A DNA stretch of 64,000 nucleotides from Lingula anatina. Taxonomy: Eukaryota > Brachiopoda > Lingulata > Lingulida > Lingulidae. Where the stretch lies: NCBI RefSeq assembly GCF_001039355.2, contig NW_019775092.1, positions 79,082-143,081 of the forward strand, in the 5' to 3' direction. The position numbers and the translations under genes are program-made. Shown piece after piece: positions 46,851 through 59,700 of the stretch (positions are counted from its first letter, which is position 1; each line of letters begins with the position of its first letter). Below the pieces are notes generated by a model. The model worked only from the letters and a program-made list of their open reading frames with translations. It was not told the origin of the DNA and did not search any database.

Positions 46851-47650
46851 AGGAGTTTTCAAGTGCTAGTGTTATTCTATATTTAACACACTAGACTATC
46901 AGAATTAAATTATATGCAGTTTTGATGCACTGTTGGTGTGTACTGTTAACGAACACGACAAACGTGCAACTTTTACCAGCTTGATGACGGATATTTGAAG
47001 AATAAGAGAAAGTCTGTTCAGAGAGTAACGCCATGCAATCTAAACACCCTTAGAGACACAAAAAAAATCATAACAGGTATTGCTGCTTGGTATATCTCTA
47101 CTCCGCAAACCAAAAACCAGCCCCACCTAATTACACAAGAAAACAAGATAAAATATCTCGGAATAAACGTGCCATGGAGACAATTTGCACCCTAGCAATG
47201 ACATTATTATTTCCAACGACAGTCTCGGTGACACAGAGTGACTGGGTATGGGGCATCTGGTGACAGCTCCCGCATTTCTTCAACTTCCTGTAGATCAGAT
47301 CCAACAACATCATTCTCGCAATAATTACACGCATACCTTCTCGGCGCTGTCACGTCCTCTTATTTATTTCCTAAAAATGCATATTAATAGTTTCCCACCA
47401 CTTCATTCTAATTGCAAATTAAGTTGACCGCAAAGGAAGAGAAATAGTGCTGTGGTACCTGGTATAAACAGTGGTATTGTAGAGACCTTACAGGAGAGAG
47501 GGGAGAGGTGTTACCATACACATTAATTTAACTAGTACATCTGTTCATTATATCAAGATATATATTTTTTCATTCACAAACAGGCAACACAATTACCAAC
47601 TAGAAAATGGTAACACACCAATTGCATTGTCATCAGTATATCATATTGTA

Positions 47651-47706
47651 CAAGGTCATGATAATCTATGTACCAGTACAGAAATGAATTGAACTGAATT
47701 GAAATT
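47651..47706 (-). mobile_element. Retroelement 3' tail fragment, reverse orientation
   Basis: Its reverse complement matches 39986-40043: an AATTC-type tail, then ATTTCTGTACTGGTACATAG, then TCATGACCTTGT. It shows the sequence to be a dispersed family in this genome. Confidence 0.6.
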
Positions 47707-48065
47707 AATCCAAAACGTCATTTACCAAGATCAGCTGTTATTTTGGAAGAAAAGGGGAAACTTTTGCGAGTGTTTGTCCGATTGACAAGTTGAATTCCTA
47801 AAGTGAAATAAAGAAACGAGGGAAAGCCAGGTCGCGTTTTAACCTAATACCCTCGATAAGGCGGACGTGGTGTTAACTGCATGTAGAAAGCGTTAAGTTG
47901 CCGCACGTGGCCAACTACAAATCTCTTGGGGATGAGTTGTGAGAAGACTTCAAACGATGCTCAAGCTGCAGCGTTATTTCTGCGTGTAGAAAGACGAATT
48001 TGACTCGGTTATGGACTGAGCATGATTCTACCTTTCGTGAACTTTTCTTTCCCTTTTTAAAACTC

Positions 48066-48066
<1 letters not shown>

Positions 48067-48110
<44 letters not shown>
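48067..48110 (+). repeat. (ATT)n microsatellite
   Basis: A trinucleotide tract about 130 bp downstream, in gene orientation, of Wnt16 exon 1. Confidence 0.9.
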
Positions 48111-48239
48111 GAGAGTGGAGGGGGGAATGAGTTTTACTTCCTACACTGCCTCAGACAATATTCAAACCTTGAGAACCCTAGCAGGAATGACTATCTAACT
48201 TGACTTGGACACGAAACCAAAAGTATACTTTTAACTTAC

Positions 48240-48319
48240 ATCCACTTGGCCAGGCCGTGCGTCCCACACAGGTAAAGTCCTAATATTAGTACTACTTCTC
48301 CCCACCTTGACTGCGCCAT
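48240..48319 (-). CDS. wnt16: Wnt16 exon 1 (signal peptide)
   Basis: From ATG 48319 it reads MAQSRWGEVVLILGLYLCGT followed by HGLAKW, then AT at donor at|gtaagt (GT at 48239-48238). The hydrophobic VVLILGLYLCG core is a secretory signal with cleavage likely after Gly22. The split codon AT-G matches exon 2 exactly, which supports this start. The frame is open further upstream to another ATG, but the longer N-terminus would bury the signal peptide. Confidence 0.85.
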
Positions 48320-49843
48320 TGTCTCCCCAAGGCGCCGGCTACGCTGCTCGCATGTCTTGTTCTTACAGGAAAACTTAGGAGAAGACGAGATGAACACGTT
48401 AACAGTAAGCAACGCGTCTGCACCGCAAACAGGCACCGAATAGTATTTTTATCCGTAGAGATCTTACTGCGGCAGAAAATTGCACACTTTTTCCAGTAAT
48501 TGAAGGCTAGAGATGGAGCGTTCAGCAGGCCAGGATTAAAATGCACCTCCGTAACAAGGCGGTCTTTAACTGTCTACGATGTTGTCAATGATAGTGACGT
48601 ATAGATCTACTCCATGTTGGCTTGGCTGTTAACTCCCCCGCACCTCGTGCAGACGCTGCTTAAGCTTCTGGACTCTCTTCTTTTGATGGTAAAATTATTC
48701 ACGGCCCCCCTGCCTCAGGCTGTTTGCTGATTGGCCGATAAGACCAATGATGTCAACAGGTGAATAAAATATTCCGTTTGATTGGATAATACACCGGTCA
48801 CATGACTCGCGGAGGGCATGCGAAGAAAATTATTGAAATTTCACCTTAATACGCTGTAAATCTTTGCGCTGTGACAGTGTGAAGAGTGTGAATTGTATAA
48901 ATCAAATTGCAATTAAGGCTGTCGGCAATATTAACCTCTCAGACTACCTCACCAAGACACAAAACAAATATTCACTGAATAAAAGCTACTTTTCAGATAA
49001 GATATGCAGACGCAGCTCTAAGTTCGTTATTTGACGCTGACTTTTTTAAAAGGCCCAGTTTATCACAATCTCTACACTCCATCTTCTGGTAAAACATTTC
49101 CCGCCCTAATCCCCTATAGCACAATAAATTGCAGTCTTCTAACCTTAAACAAATGCCGACATATATTTGTCACTCGGCGCGGACTTCTTTCGAAAATATT
49201 TACAAATACGCCTTGCTTAATCTCCGCTTGACTCAGCAAACCCTACATCACATAGGCCGATGTGGACTTTCTGTTTTTCTTTTTTTCCCCAAATATTAAT
49301 TTCACTAAATTACCTTAGCTTAGTCGTGAGCTATTTTCGTGTATCGGATATGTATCCTGTTAAGTGCAGTATAATATAGGGTGTAATACAGGGTAACATA
49401 ACCCAAGCAGATGACGCAGAGTGATATAAGAGTCAAGGTATCAGCCCGCGGTGAGACACAGATAGTACGCTTTGTTAAACCTAAACTATTGAAATTGACG
49501 GCCAGCTTTGTAATCTATTCCGACTTAAAGTTCCTTGAAGAGGAAGCGAGGGAATTAAAGGCATCCGATCCATTAAACGCCAGAATACCTGTTTAATTAA
49601 GTACTCCGGGGTGGGTTAATTGAAAGAGGGCACGCTCGAGAGCACGAGGATGTTGTTGAGGTGAAGGGACGGTGTAGTATACTAGACCACAGCGGGGCGG
49701 CGACACCTCAAAGAATCAGAAGGTGTTAATGAAGGCGTGGAGGTTTGGGTGAGCCTGGGCGGCAAGTCTGGACCTGTGATGTACGAGTACAGACGTGCTA
49801 GCAAACACACTTGTGAATACGGCACATAAGCCTACCCCCCCCC

Positions 49844-49880
<37 letters not shown>

Positions 49881-52013
49881 CCCGTACTGCATTCTCTGGG
49901 GTACAACGTATACTTCCTGGTGGTACGAACAAATGAAATTCTTTTTTTTTTTTAATATTACATTTTGGTTCCTACATTTCCCTTTACAAATTGATGATTT
50001 GATGCATCAGATCACTCCGATTGACGATTATTCGAAAGAAGGATCATACTTATCAATGATCAGAAACTTTTGGCCAAGATAGGGCGATTTCATAGATCAT
50101 CATCGTATTACGAAAACAGCTGAGATGCTCCAAATGTGTCAAGTCGAAGCTGGAATGCACACTTTTTTACGCAATTAAAGCCCTGGTACAGGATAGTCGC
50201 ATTTACAAAACGCTTTGTGCACTATTTGTGTTGTGAGTGTTAAAACTTGAATCTTAATTATTCGATTTTATCATCAACAAAATGGAACGGAAAACCGCAA
50301 TTGTCCAAACAAACTGAAAGCTATAAATCATTGCAACTACAGGAAGTTATACAAGTATTTCGTTTTTAATATATATTCAAGTTAACCAAAACTGCAGCCG
50401 GTCTTTACAAGTGGTTATTAAAACATACTTTTGGGGGAACTGACGAGCGAATGTTACTGAAAATATGATTTTGTAGCATTCCATTTACTTATAAACTGAA
50501 TTCACTGACACAAAAAAGTAGGACCTCTCAATATCCCGTCACAATACCGTAAAAATACCTGCGTGCTTTACGTCCCGCTTTCATCGACACCGTGACAGCT
50601 GATGCCCTTGAACTCAAATTGAAACTGGTCCGTTCGTAAAACAGGTTACAAAAATAATTTATCAGTGGTTTTATTAAATTATCTGAAACTTCTTCTGTAG
50701 AGGAACAATACCCACTGCGACTCAGACAAAGTAATATCATGTAAAGCTTCAAACTGTTTGAATTTTAGATTTGGAATTGCGCCGATCATCTCAACTATAT
50801 AATGCAGTGAGACACAACCGATTGAATGCGACAGAGGTGCAGCGCAATCCCAAGTCCTCTTCGCTGTCGCATTTGCAATATCTTCTCAACTAAAACAATT
50901 CGGTTCCTTTTCCAGAGGCGTGTGGATTGTTTCTTGATATCTGGGACTTGTTGTATGATGGATCCTATATGATATATATTTACATAGATATATATACATT
51001 TAAATAAAATTTATTGCGATTTATCCTACAACTGACTACACGAACAGTGCCACTCTCTTATCCCAAATGTCACTACAGACTACAAGGCTTTTTTTAATGG
51101 TGATAATCTGTACATTCTTCAGATTGAAAAAGTCTTAACAATTATATCTCGGGTTAATAAAATGGTAAAAAGGATACTTTAATTGCATCTGAACCCGGAT
51201 TTGAAGAAAAAGTAAATCTTTGACCAGAATAAGTGGTCGAAATTTTTTTTGCTGGATTATGTTCAACGCGGTCCTTTTATGTGGTTTGTTTGCAATTCAC
51301 ACTGAACCAACGGGCCACATCCGATCGTTTTTGCGACATCAAACTTCAAAATCAGTAAACACACGCTCTTTGGACATGTTTATGTGTTTGTTTCTTCTGT
51401 TGATTGGTCTGTTATCTATTTGTTTGTATGTGTTCTGATAGGCCGTGAAAGGAGTCGGAGATAATTGTGTGTAAAGACCGCGACCGCGTGTTAATGTTTG
51501 TACAGGACTTTACAAGAACATTTCTTCTCGTTTAATTTACAATAAAACGCGTTCTGAGTGGTACTTGAGATTTGTTCTCAACTTTGACAAAAAGTGTATG
51601 CTTTCAACTTTGATATTGGAATTATTACTACTTTCATTTTTTCATAAAATAACCAGTTAATCCGAAAAAACTACCACAAAAATAGTGTGTCGAACGCTTG
51701 AAACCTTTCTAGCCCAAACCAATCACTAAGTGACGAAGACAATTTAAAACCCCAAGAAATAAATTGCTCAACATTTTCTTCCTTCACTGAACCCGTTCCC
51801 ACTCCAAGCTCATAGCTGGCCTCACATACTCTCTCATCGGTTGAGAATTTGTCATGTTTCTCACCAAATATTGAATGACAAGCCGGCAACACGCTCTCTC
51901 CGTGTCACCGATAGCCCCTGTCACCTTGTAGAGATTACACCGTGATAGCACCAATAGAGAGCAAACAGTCAGATAACACGGGACATGTGACAGCTTCTGA
52001 CTGCTGGCATGAC

Positions 52014-52049
<36 letters not shown>

Positions 52050-53646
52050 GGAGAGTAATACTACACATGGAGACAAATCCGACTTGTAGAGCCTCTACTG
52101 GAGGGTGGGAAACATTTCTTAAACTATAAGAACTTAAAGACATTTTGCAGCAAAATGAGTAAAGCACAATATAATTTAAAGTGATTCATGAAAATGTGGG
52201 TAAAATAACTGTAGCTGGGTAGCAGTTAATGCAGGGATAAGTTAACGAAAACGAGAACCATTATTGAGAATATAAGAAGGGCACATTTTTTCTTTTTTTT
52301 TTTTAATTTTTTTTCCATTTTTTTAATTTTATTTATTTTTCTTTTTAAAAAGATGCTTCTCTCTAATTTGTTAGCTCTTACATTCTTTCAATAACAATTG
52401 TCACCAGTTTCCATTTTTAGGTTCTGCTCCGCAGAGTAATCTATTTTGCCTCCATATTTTGCATTAAATTTGATGTTATAAATACACAAAATAGGCGGGA
52501 ATTTTGTGCCACAGGGAAGACCCTTCAGATATTTTAATCGGATTTCTAAAACGATTTGCAATCTGCGTTATTTTCTTATAAATATTTTTGTATATTTATA
52601 TTTTACTTTGATATATCCATTTTACAGGTGACATGTATTAGTTTTGGGGAGTAGGGATCCAAGTAGTTTGCACAGAAATTAGAATTCAAAGAGGTGAATC
52701 CTTTAAGTCGGTTCTGTTCATTATTTTGAATATCTTTTTTTATTCTTGTGAAATTCATTCTAAAACTTTCTTTAAACTTCCATTTTTCCTAGCCACCAGA
52801 CAGGGTTAATATTAGTCACAGTATTGGCGGATAATCTTGTCCAGCGCCACACGCAAAAGCACTTCTAAGTCAGAAAAACAATGCTATTAATAGGAAATAA
52901 TCAGGGAATTTTGGCTCAAAGTTGTGAATCCTTGCGGGTCGTTATGCAACAATTTCCATTTTCTTCATTGATTTGGTTTTCTGCTGACAATGGCGTAGTT
53001 ATATTGATTCCTTAGGCCTTATTTCGTCAGAGTTGGGATGGGGCAAAAGCCTCCCCATCTTCATTTTTCAACGTTAATAAATACATTATCAATATAAATA
53101 GCACTCACAAACACGCTGCACAGTTGTGTTCCCATTCTTACTGAGACAATTTTACATTTGTGAAATGCTTGAAATAAATAACAGCAAATGGAAAAGAAAT
53201 GCACATGCAACTTTATTGTTTCCAATATAATAAAACATATGCATGTTTGCATTGATGTACAAGTATGCACTAGGGCGGCTAGCGCCGATTTTAGCGGTAT
53301 TTTCATACAGGCAAGTATAAAAAGAAAATAATATTTTTATAAAATACCACTCTTCAATATATCGAATTCAGAACCTTTCTAAAACATTACGTCAAAATTA
53401 AGTATCTACGATACTCATTCTATTTTAGTTCTAATCAAACGTAACTTAACAGTTGACTTATACAACTAAGCTGTGCATAATTACAAAATCACAAACGTAA
53501 TCATATACTTTTTTTTGGAAAATCAAATCGACATTTACGGAACAATAGAATTTGAATCATCCAAGTAAAATGGCTCTCATAATAATGTTTATCAAGTTAT
53601 AATTTGTTATACGCGTATTGCACGACCTCCCGGGACGACTTGGTAA
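48320..53646. other. Wnt16 upstream flank and intergenic DNA
   Basis: Inverted CCAAT boxes (attgg) occur at about 48731 and 48781 and would read CCAAT on the Wnt16 strand 410-460 bp upstream of its start codon. Other contents are a C run with (AC)n at 49836-49878, (GA)n at 52014-52048 and T-rich tracts at 52290-52350. No coding gene is recognised. Confidence 0.45.
49836..49878 (+). repeat. C-run and (AC)n microsatellite
   Basis: A run of C is followed by an AC tract in intergenic DNA. Confidence 0.9.
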
Positions 53647-53743
53647 CCCAGGAAACACAGAGCGTTATTATAACGCTACCATAACGTTTTATTGTTATAT
53701 TAACGCCATGGAAACGTTATGGTAACGTTATATGTTTACTGGG
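53647..53743. mobile_element. 97-bp palindromic element built of AACGTTA units
   Basis: The ends are inverted, cccaggaaacacag and tatgtttactggg, with most positions matching. The interior repeats accataacgtt on one strand and aacgttatggt on the other, so it can fold back almost fully. No target duplication was settled. It looks like a very short MITE. Confidence 0.5.
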
Positions 53744-54068
53744 AACGACATTGTTACTGAAGGTTACTACTTCTCAGAAAGAAAACTAAAAATTAACCCT
53801 GTTAGTTACCCAATTAAACTACAAGTTTTAAAATAGAGAAGAAAGCACTTTTATCAACAAAAAACCAGGATATAGTGTCTACATATAGTCAATTAATAAA
53901 ATCATTTCTTTAAAAAAATTTACAAGAATTATCTGTGGTGCAATCAAATACACCTGCGTTCATTAATACGGTATCAATTTAGATTCACATCAATATTTGC
54001 CACCGTGTCTCTGACAGTTTTATTTGTTCAACATTTCTTTGTGACAATGTTTCGTTTTCGTCATACAG

Positions 54069-54069
54069 C

Positions 54070-54136
<67 letters not shown>
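54069..54136 (+). repeat. (AAT)n microsatellite at the left edge of foxQ2 duplication copy 1
   Basis: About 22 AAT units. Homology with the second foxQ2 segment begins in or just after this tract. Confidence 0.9.
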
Positions 54137-56741
54137 TTCTTTACAAACTTAGAAAAATGTTTAAAGGACGGAGAATGATAAGGCGTTCTCTTAAATAAAA
54201 TTTTAAAAATATACAACAAACAATTCACTTCAGTAATTAAGACACGTCCACTCAAGGCACTGGTAATGCAGATTATTTATATCGAGCTCTGAGTTCACAT
54301 GGGCTACTTATCTTTGGACAATAGTGAGACATTGTAAGTTACACGTTTTTAGATGACTAGAAACTAAAATCTTTGCCGTTCTGCAAATGACAAGCTAATA
54401 ATTTCTAAAAATACTTTTTTTGAATTGATACAAATGATTAGTTGTAGAATGCATTGCCAAAATAAGAAATTATTACAGAGAATGTGAGGTACAAAGTTAC
54501 TATGTCTTTTGAAAACATATCTTTTTTATCAGAAATACTTTATGTCTACGTTTTGACATTTTTTTATCAAGTGATCCGTCGAACTATTTCGGCAAAAAAT
54601 ATCCAAATAAAAATTTTAATTTATTTTCGGTCACATGATGCACGTTTTGTAATGTTTTAAAGAGAAGAAACTGCGAGTAGTCGCACTACATCGCCTTTTA
54701 TAACATGCAAAACGCTTATTTCTGAAATAATAAAGCAAACGGCGCAGACTCACAGAACGAGCAGACAACAAAATCACTTTCAACACACATATTTGACAGA
54801 CCTAACAGACAAATGTCGTTCCTGACTGAAAGCACATTGAAGAAGGGACAATTTTATAAAAGAAAAAAAAATCAAAAAGTCAAGATTAGGCACGGGCCTA
54901 ACCTGGAATATTAAAACTACTCGGTCAAATCAACTAAAATAAGGCAAATTTATGCCTTACATTAAATCAATTATAATTAAATTGAATATTCTCTATTTTT
55001 ATCAAAATGTCCAAAGATCCTTCTTCATATAGACTAGCATCGATTCGCTCAAATTTTAAGAAGATCAAATTTTATGGTTCAAAAATTTTATGACTGAATA
55101 TCATTTGCAAAGCAGTCCCTAGAAGCACAAAACACCTATTTTATCATACAATATATGTTAGAAGATAGGTAAATAACAAGATGTGAGTCTTCTTAAAAGA
55201 GCAACAGTTCTGAACACTCAACAAAGTAAAAGCGGCAGCCTGAGACAGCGTTATTTAACAAACCTGGAGAATGACGACCCCAGGGGGTACAGCGACTGGG
55301 AGTTGGTGTCCGCGTAGCTGGGGGTCTGCCACTGGTTATTACACGGCGGCGGAGGGTTGTACATCCCGGAGTTACAGGAGGGGGGCGGCGGAGGGGGCGC
55401 GTTGTTCAAAGAGCACGTGTTGGAATACCCTGTGTTGTTGACGCCGTTGTGGTACCACTTCATGAAAGGGTTGTTCATACTTTGCCTCAAGAGGACCTCG
55501 TCCAGCCGGTATGCACGCCGCTCGGCCTCCGTGTACGGGGAGTAGATGGAGCTGAGAGCGGCTGCCGGGTTGAAGGAGACGGACGGAGAGAGGGGAGCGC
55601 CTGGACCGCCCATGTAACCGTTATGCATGGCGAACTCGCAGTCCTTTTTTCTCCCGCGGCGACGGGAACGGCGCCTCTGACGAAAGTCTCCGCGCATGAA
55701 GTCCTGGAGGTTGGCCGGGTGGATGCTCCAGTAGTTGCCTTTGCCATCCTCACAGCGTCCCGCTTTAATAAAACAGTCGTTTAGGGAGAGGTTATGGCGG
55801 ACGCTGTTTCTCCACCCCTGACCCCGGTTTTTAAAATAAGGGAAATGTTTCTCAATCCAGTTATAAATGGAGCCCAGGCTTAGCCTCTTTTCCGCGCTTT
55901 CTAAAATTGATTTGGCAATAAGGGCGATGTACGACAGGGGCGGCTTTTGGTCTGAGGGTTGTTCTTTAGTCTTCTCCTCTGGTTTGTCCAGAGATTGCAG
56001 AGCTTCCTCTTCGGCGTTCCCCGCGTTCCCTTCGTTGGAAACCACAGCAGACGTCGCAATGTCGCCTCCATTTTTCTCAGTCGACGTCACTTGCGGGGTG
56101 TCGTCTGCTACGCTGTTCTGTTCGTCTGCAGTGGAATTCTCGTGCTTGCAGTCGTCTGCCTTCATTTCTGGCGGTGCAGGATTGCTGAGGATATGCGTCT
56201 GTTCGACAGAGACCTCACTCCCGTAGCCCTGTATTCCAGTCACAGGTTTCGAGTCTGCATAATAGGATTGTTTTTGATCTGAAAGCACAGGAGAATTTGT
56301 CCCGAACACGTTGAAATCGTTCCAGCCGCCGCCTCCTCCCAGCTTATAATAAGACGTGCTAGAGTTTGGAATGGGCTGCAATGGCGGGGAGGCAGCACAG
56401 ATCATCGTGGACTCCGAGTAACTCGGAGGAGCTCGGCTCATTCCGAGACAGCTGCTGAATGCGTCGCCGAGCTCGGGGCTGTGTGGGAGCTTCATGGCGG
56501 GATCAAACATGTCCGTCGGGCGGTAGAGGGAGGACTGGTACTGGGCTGGGGGAGCGGCCTGGAAGCAAGAGCCTTGCATCGTCGTAAACTGCATTGTTGT
56601 CCACAAACCTGGAGTTAAAGCAGAAGTGTCAGACAGCGGTCATTTCTGTTTTTCGAGCTGAAACGTTCAATGAAAGTAGCCGTCTGCTCAAGTTCTCCTC
56701 TAGAACTGTTCCAATGATGGCGACTAGAGATGGGATATATA
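54070..56741 (-). repeat. foxQ2 duplication, copy 1
   Basis: This segment of about 2.67 kb, including the 3' flank, coding sequence and 5' flank of a foxQ2-like gene, recurs at 61355-64000 with an offset of 7,259 bp at the gene. Divergence is uneven: almost none over 54136-54800, but several percent over 54830-55250 and the coding sequence. Confidence 0.9.
55251..56594 (-). CDS. foxq2: FoxQ2-like forkhead transcription factor, copy 1
   Basis: This single-exon frame of 447 residues runs from ATG 56594 to TAA 55251-55253. The forkhead (winged-helix) DNA-binding domain spans residues about 217-312: KPPLSYIALIAKSIL, then RNSVRHNLSLNDCFIKAGR containing recognition helix 3, then GKGNYWSIHPANLQDFMRGD, and a basic tail RQRRRSRRRGRKK. 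The block GKGxYW-IHPANL-DF--GDFRRR is diagnostic of the FoxQ2 class; other Fox classes end in FENGSF-like sequence. The N-terminus is Ser/Pro/acidic-rich and the C-terminus has Pro-runs. No engrailed-homology-1 repressor motif, found in many FoxQ2 proteins, was seen. FoxQ2 genes act in anterior/apical patterning in many invertebrates. Confidence 0.9.
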   Translation of the reverse strand: MQFTTMQGSCFQAAPPAQYQSSLYRPTDMFDPAMKLPHSPELGDAFSSCLGMSRAPPSYSESTMICAASPPLQPIPNSSTSYYKLGGGGGWNDFNVFGTNSPVLSDQKQSYYADSKPVTGIQGYGSEVSVEQTHILSNPAPPEMKADDCKHENSTADEQNSVADDTPQVTSTEKNGGDIATSAVVSNEGNAGNAEEEALQSLDKPEEKTKEQPSDQKPPLSYIALIAKSILESAEKRLSLGSIYNWIEKHFPYFKNRGQGWRNSVRHNLSLNDCFIKAGRCEDGKGNYWSIHPANLQDFMRGDFRQRRRSRRRGRKKDCEFAMHNGYMGGPGAPLSPSVSFNPAAALSSIYSPYTEAERRAYRLDEVLLRQSMNNPFMKWYHNGVNNTGYSNTCSLNNAPPPPPPSCNSGMYNPPPPCNNQWQTPSYADTNSQSLYPLGSSFSRFVK

Positions 56742-56742
56742 T
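56735..56742 (-). promoter_or_regulatory. TATA-like box upstream of foxQ2 copy 1
   Basis: ATATATAT lies about 140 bp upstream of the start codon on the minus strand and is kept, as far as the window allows, in copy 2 (gggatatata at 63991-64000). An inverted CCAAT box (attgg, 56889-56893) lies about 150 bp further up. Function is inferred from position only. Confidence 0.35.
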
Positions 56743-59700
56743 GTGTGCACACCTTTGCTACTGAATCGCTCTGCGTGTGCTACCTAAACATTGGATTAGA
56801 TTGAGAATTAACCAGCTAATAATCTCAACGATTTTAAATATTTGATCTCTCCTCTTGGGCTTTGGCATTGATGGAATTCCGTCTTCTGATTGGCCGAAAG
56901 TTGGTCGCCTATCCCGCACTTGACACGTCAATCAAGAGGGATATGTCCTCCTAAATTCGTGTTTAAAAGTGTTTGATTACGATAATTGCTAAGATGTGCC
57001 GAAGTCTGGGGCAACAAACACATAGACGGAAGCGAAGAAGGTGACAGCGCTGAGAAAGTTTCTTTTCTTTTTTCTCCGTGATTCCCATCGCTGTCCCGGG
57101 ACTTTTTTATTTTCATTTTCTTCCCTTTGCTAGTATTCTTTATTTAGCAATCAATGCATACTACGTATTTTCTCTTTTTTGAAAAAAAAATACATATGTT
57201 TGTTTGTATCTCCAAAATTAAATTTCATTTAACAATTATTTACTGCTCTACCGTGACCAGTTAGAACAAAACAACCCATGAGCATACCTGACATACACGT
57301 ACGCACGCAAGTACGCGCACACACGCACACTCACCAGCATTTCTGTCCTTGAAAACAACAGAAGTCAGATTACAACCATAATGAGATGCAGTGTGTTTGT
57401 TCTAGCAGGTTGCTGTTGACACTGGGTCTATCTATAACAGAGATAATGTGACAGATTGTCTTGTACCAGTTTGTTGGAAGTTCGGATGGTCAAATGATAG
57501 GAAATGATAAATACTGACAGGGTTAATCCGACTACGAATTAAGACGTATGGAAGGCGAACGCTCTGCAAATACAGATTTGAGGAAAGTTTCTAGCTGCCT
57601 TTTCGAAAATTGCAAGTCCTAGATAATTTCACATTTAGCCCCCCTACTACTGCTCTTCTATTTTTAACATACTTCTGCGGTACTTCCACCATAATTTTGT
57701 CAAATTTTAATTTATAATCATCATAAGTTAAAGAATAGCCAAAACTTGTCATATATAAAGTTTTGTGTTGAGCTGTTTTTGAAAATGAAATCTTAGAAAG
57801 TCTAAAACTTAAACATTTAACAGCAAAGCATCACTTCACCTACAATAGAACTTCACCAACTTCAGTCAGTCGACTTGTGTTTAATCAAACGACTCTACAA
57901 GCCCCAAATCTGCGTGTAATATGCCTTGTCTAGCTTTAAAGAGATATAAACTGCGAGATTAAGCGCACTTCGGGCGATCAGTCTCTTTGAACCCCCTCAA
58001 TGAACAGTTAAGACAACTACCCACTCTAAGTGAGACCGCAAAGACAAAGAGACGATACCTGATGGACTTAACTTCGCGTTTGAAGTCACCGACGTTGAAA
58101 ATGGGTGCATCAAAATGACTACTCGTGGGAAATATAACGCCTATTATTTTGCAATTAATTAATTTGTAACATAATGATAAGAACAACTTCCTACTCGAGT
58201 GGATAGGCCGAGGATAAACAAGGAATTTTGTGACATGATTTGGTGCAAGGAGTAGCACTGAATCAATGATAAAGTTGATTTTGGGGCGTTTACCCAGGTT
58301 CCCAATGTTCATTTTACACTGCATAATTGTGCTAATTTTTTTTCATGTTTATTTGTGTTATAATGTATATAATTATACTGGTTTATCTCACCCACGTTCT
58401 TCTAAACCTTTGCCATTTGACTTTATTTATTTCTTCTTGCTGTAATTCGCGTTGAATATACACGTCTATATGAAAACATCGTATTTATTTTTCTATAATA
58501 AATATTGCTGCAGAACACTTTGTCTCTTGTTCCCATCCATTCACGTCTACTAAATAAATATTTATAAATATCAGTAATAAAATGTAGACTTGATAAAACT
58601 AGAAAAACCAGTGAGTGCACCAAAGACACCGACCTCCGTCAAGGAAAGAGGCAATCATTGAGAAGGAATACCTGTCAATTCTTTCTCTCCTGACAACGTT
58701 GACCTGTCTGCCTTGACATTTTTATGACATTTTGGTGACAGTATTATTGTAATAGGTAATATCTCAAGAATTAGTAATGTGAATGTCAATGTGTGTGTTC
58801 AGTTGTTTTGTGTGTTTTAAATTTTGAATGTTGAAGAAAAATATTTTGCAGGGGGTAAAAGTAAAGGGCTATTTATTTTGTTAGATGTTTATACTTCTCA
58901 AACCTACAAACAAAATTGCTGAACGATTAGACATAAAATACACGTTGCATATGGACTAAACTTTTATTGCAAATCAATACAAGTATATCATGTAGTTTTC
59001 TAGAATTAGTACTCTAATTGTTAATTTCAAATGCCATCAAACATAATTCTCTCGCGAAAGACTTCAGATTCTTTTTTTTTCATGAAATATTGGATTTTAT
59101 ATTTACATAATATAAAATATAACATGGATTCATTATCAAGGTAAATGCCGTTATTTTCTTTTTACGTCTTTGTATAATTTCCATGCATCATGAGAGTTCT
59201 TTTAATATCCTAAAATCTCATTCGGTCCACTCCACCCACGTTTCACAGCCAAAAGGAGCGGAATTCTCGCAAACACCTCCAACTTCTAAAGAGGCCGCCA
59301 TGTTATTTTTTCACCGGGTAAATTCCACGATTAACATAATATCCTAAAACATTGTATATGAGCATGTATCTAGTCCAAGTCAAGTACAAAGTTTACGGGA
59401 GTCAAAATATAAGCTCGGCATTACCCAATACAAGTTGTTTAAAGACGTCTGACTTAAGACGGTTATCGAACGCAGAGCCTCCTTATCCCATCCCGGGACG
59501 CGGATGATCTGGAAGAGATTACTTAATGAAGTTCCTATCTTGAACAGTTAATCATATGCCAATACTACGCGGTGGTTGCAATGATAGAGTTGTCTGGAGG
59601 TGGCTGGAGGGGAGGTAAACAACCCCCCTTTGTCAACAAATCGGTGTTTAGAGGGATATTATACCGCAATCATTACGCGGACACATTGTGGACAATGGAG

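Larger units (their letters stand above)
44930..48239 (-). other. Wnt16 intron 1
   Basis: No exon is recognised. It contains a TTG/TTA-rich trinucleotide tract at 46770-46850 and a reverse copy of the retroelement tail at 47651-47706. A 76-codon minus frame at 46420-46650 has non-repetitive composition but no motif and is not called. Confidence 0.5.
27151..48319 (-). other. wnt16: Gene span: Wnt16, four exons, complete
   Basis: Four exons join in perfect phase (80, 242, 284 and 465 coding bases; 1071 in total), giving a 356-residue secreted Wnt ligand, close to the 365 residues of the human protein. Four coding exons also match the vertebrate gene. Features seen are a signal peptide (residues 1 to about 22), the conserved HERWNC (exon 2), NLHNNEAG-like LHNNEVGRK (exon 3), HGVSGSC with the lipidated-type Ser218, and the C-terminal Cys-rich [10 protein letters not shown] and WCCYVKC blocks. 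The NKNQT/NCT and NLT sequons suggest N-glycosylation. Assignment to Wnt16 rather than Wnt4 rests on [16 protein letters not shown] and [10 protein letters not shown] in the last exon, which match Wnt16 closely. Introns are 3.3, 8.6 and 8.2 kb. Confidence 0.93.

Noticed and set aside
56595-56606. Four-residue N-terminal extension of foxQ2 copy 1 starting at TTG
   Set aside because: TTG is not a normal eukaryotic start. The ATG at 56594 matches the start available in copy 2.
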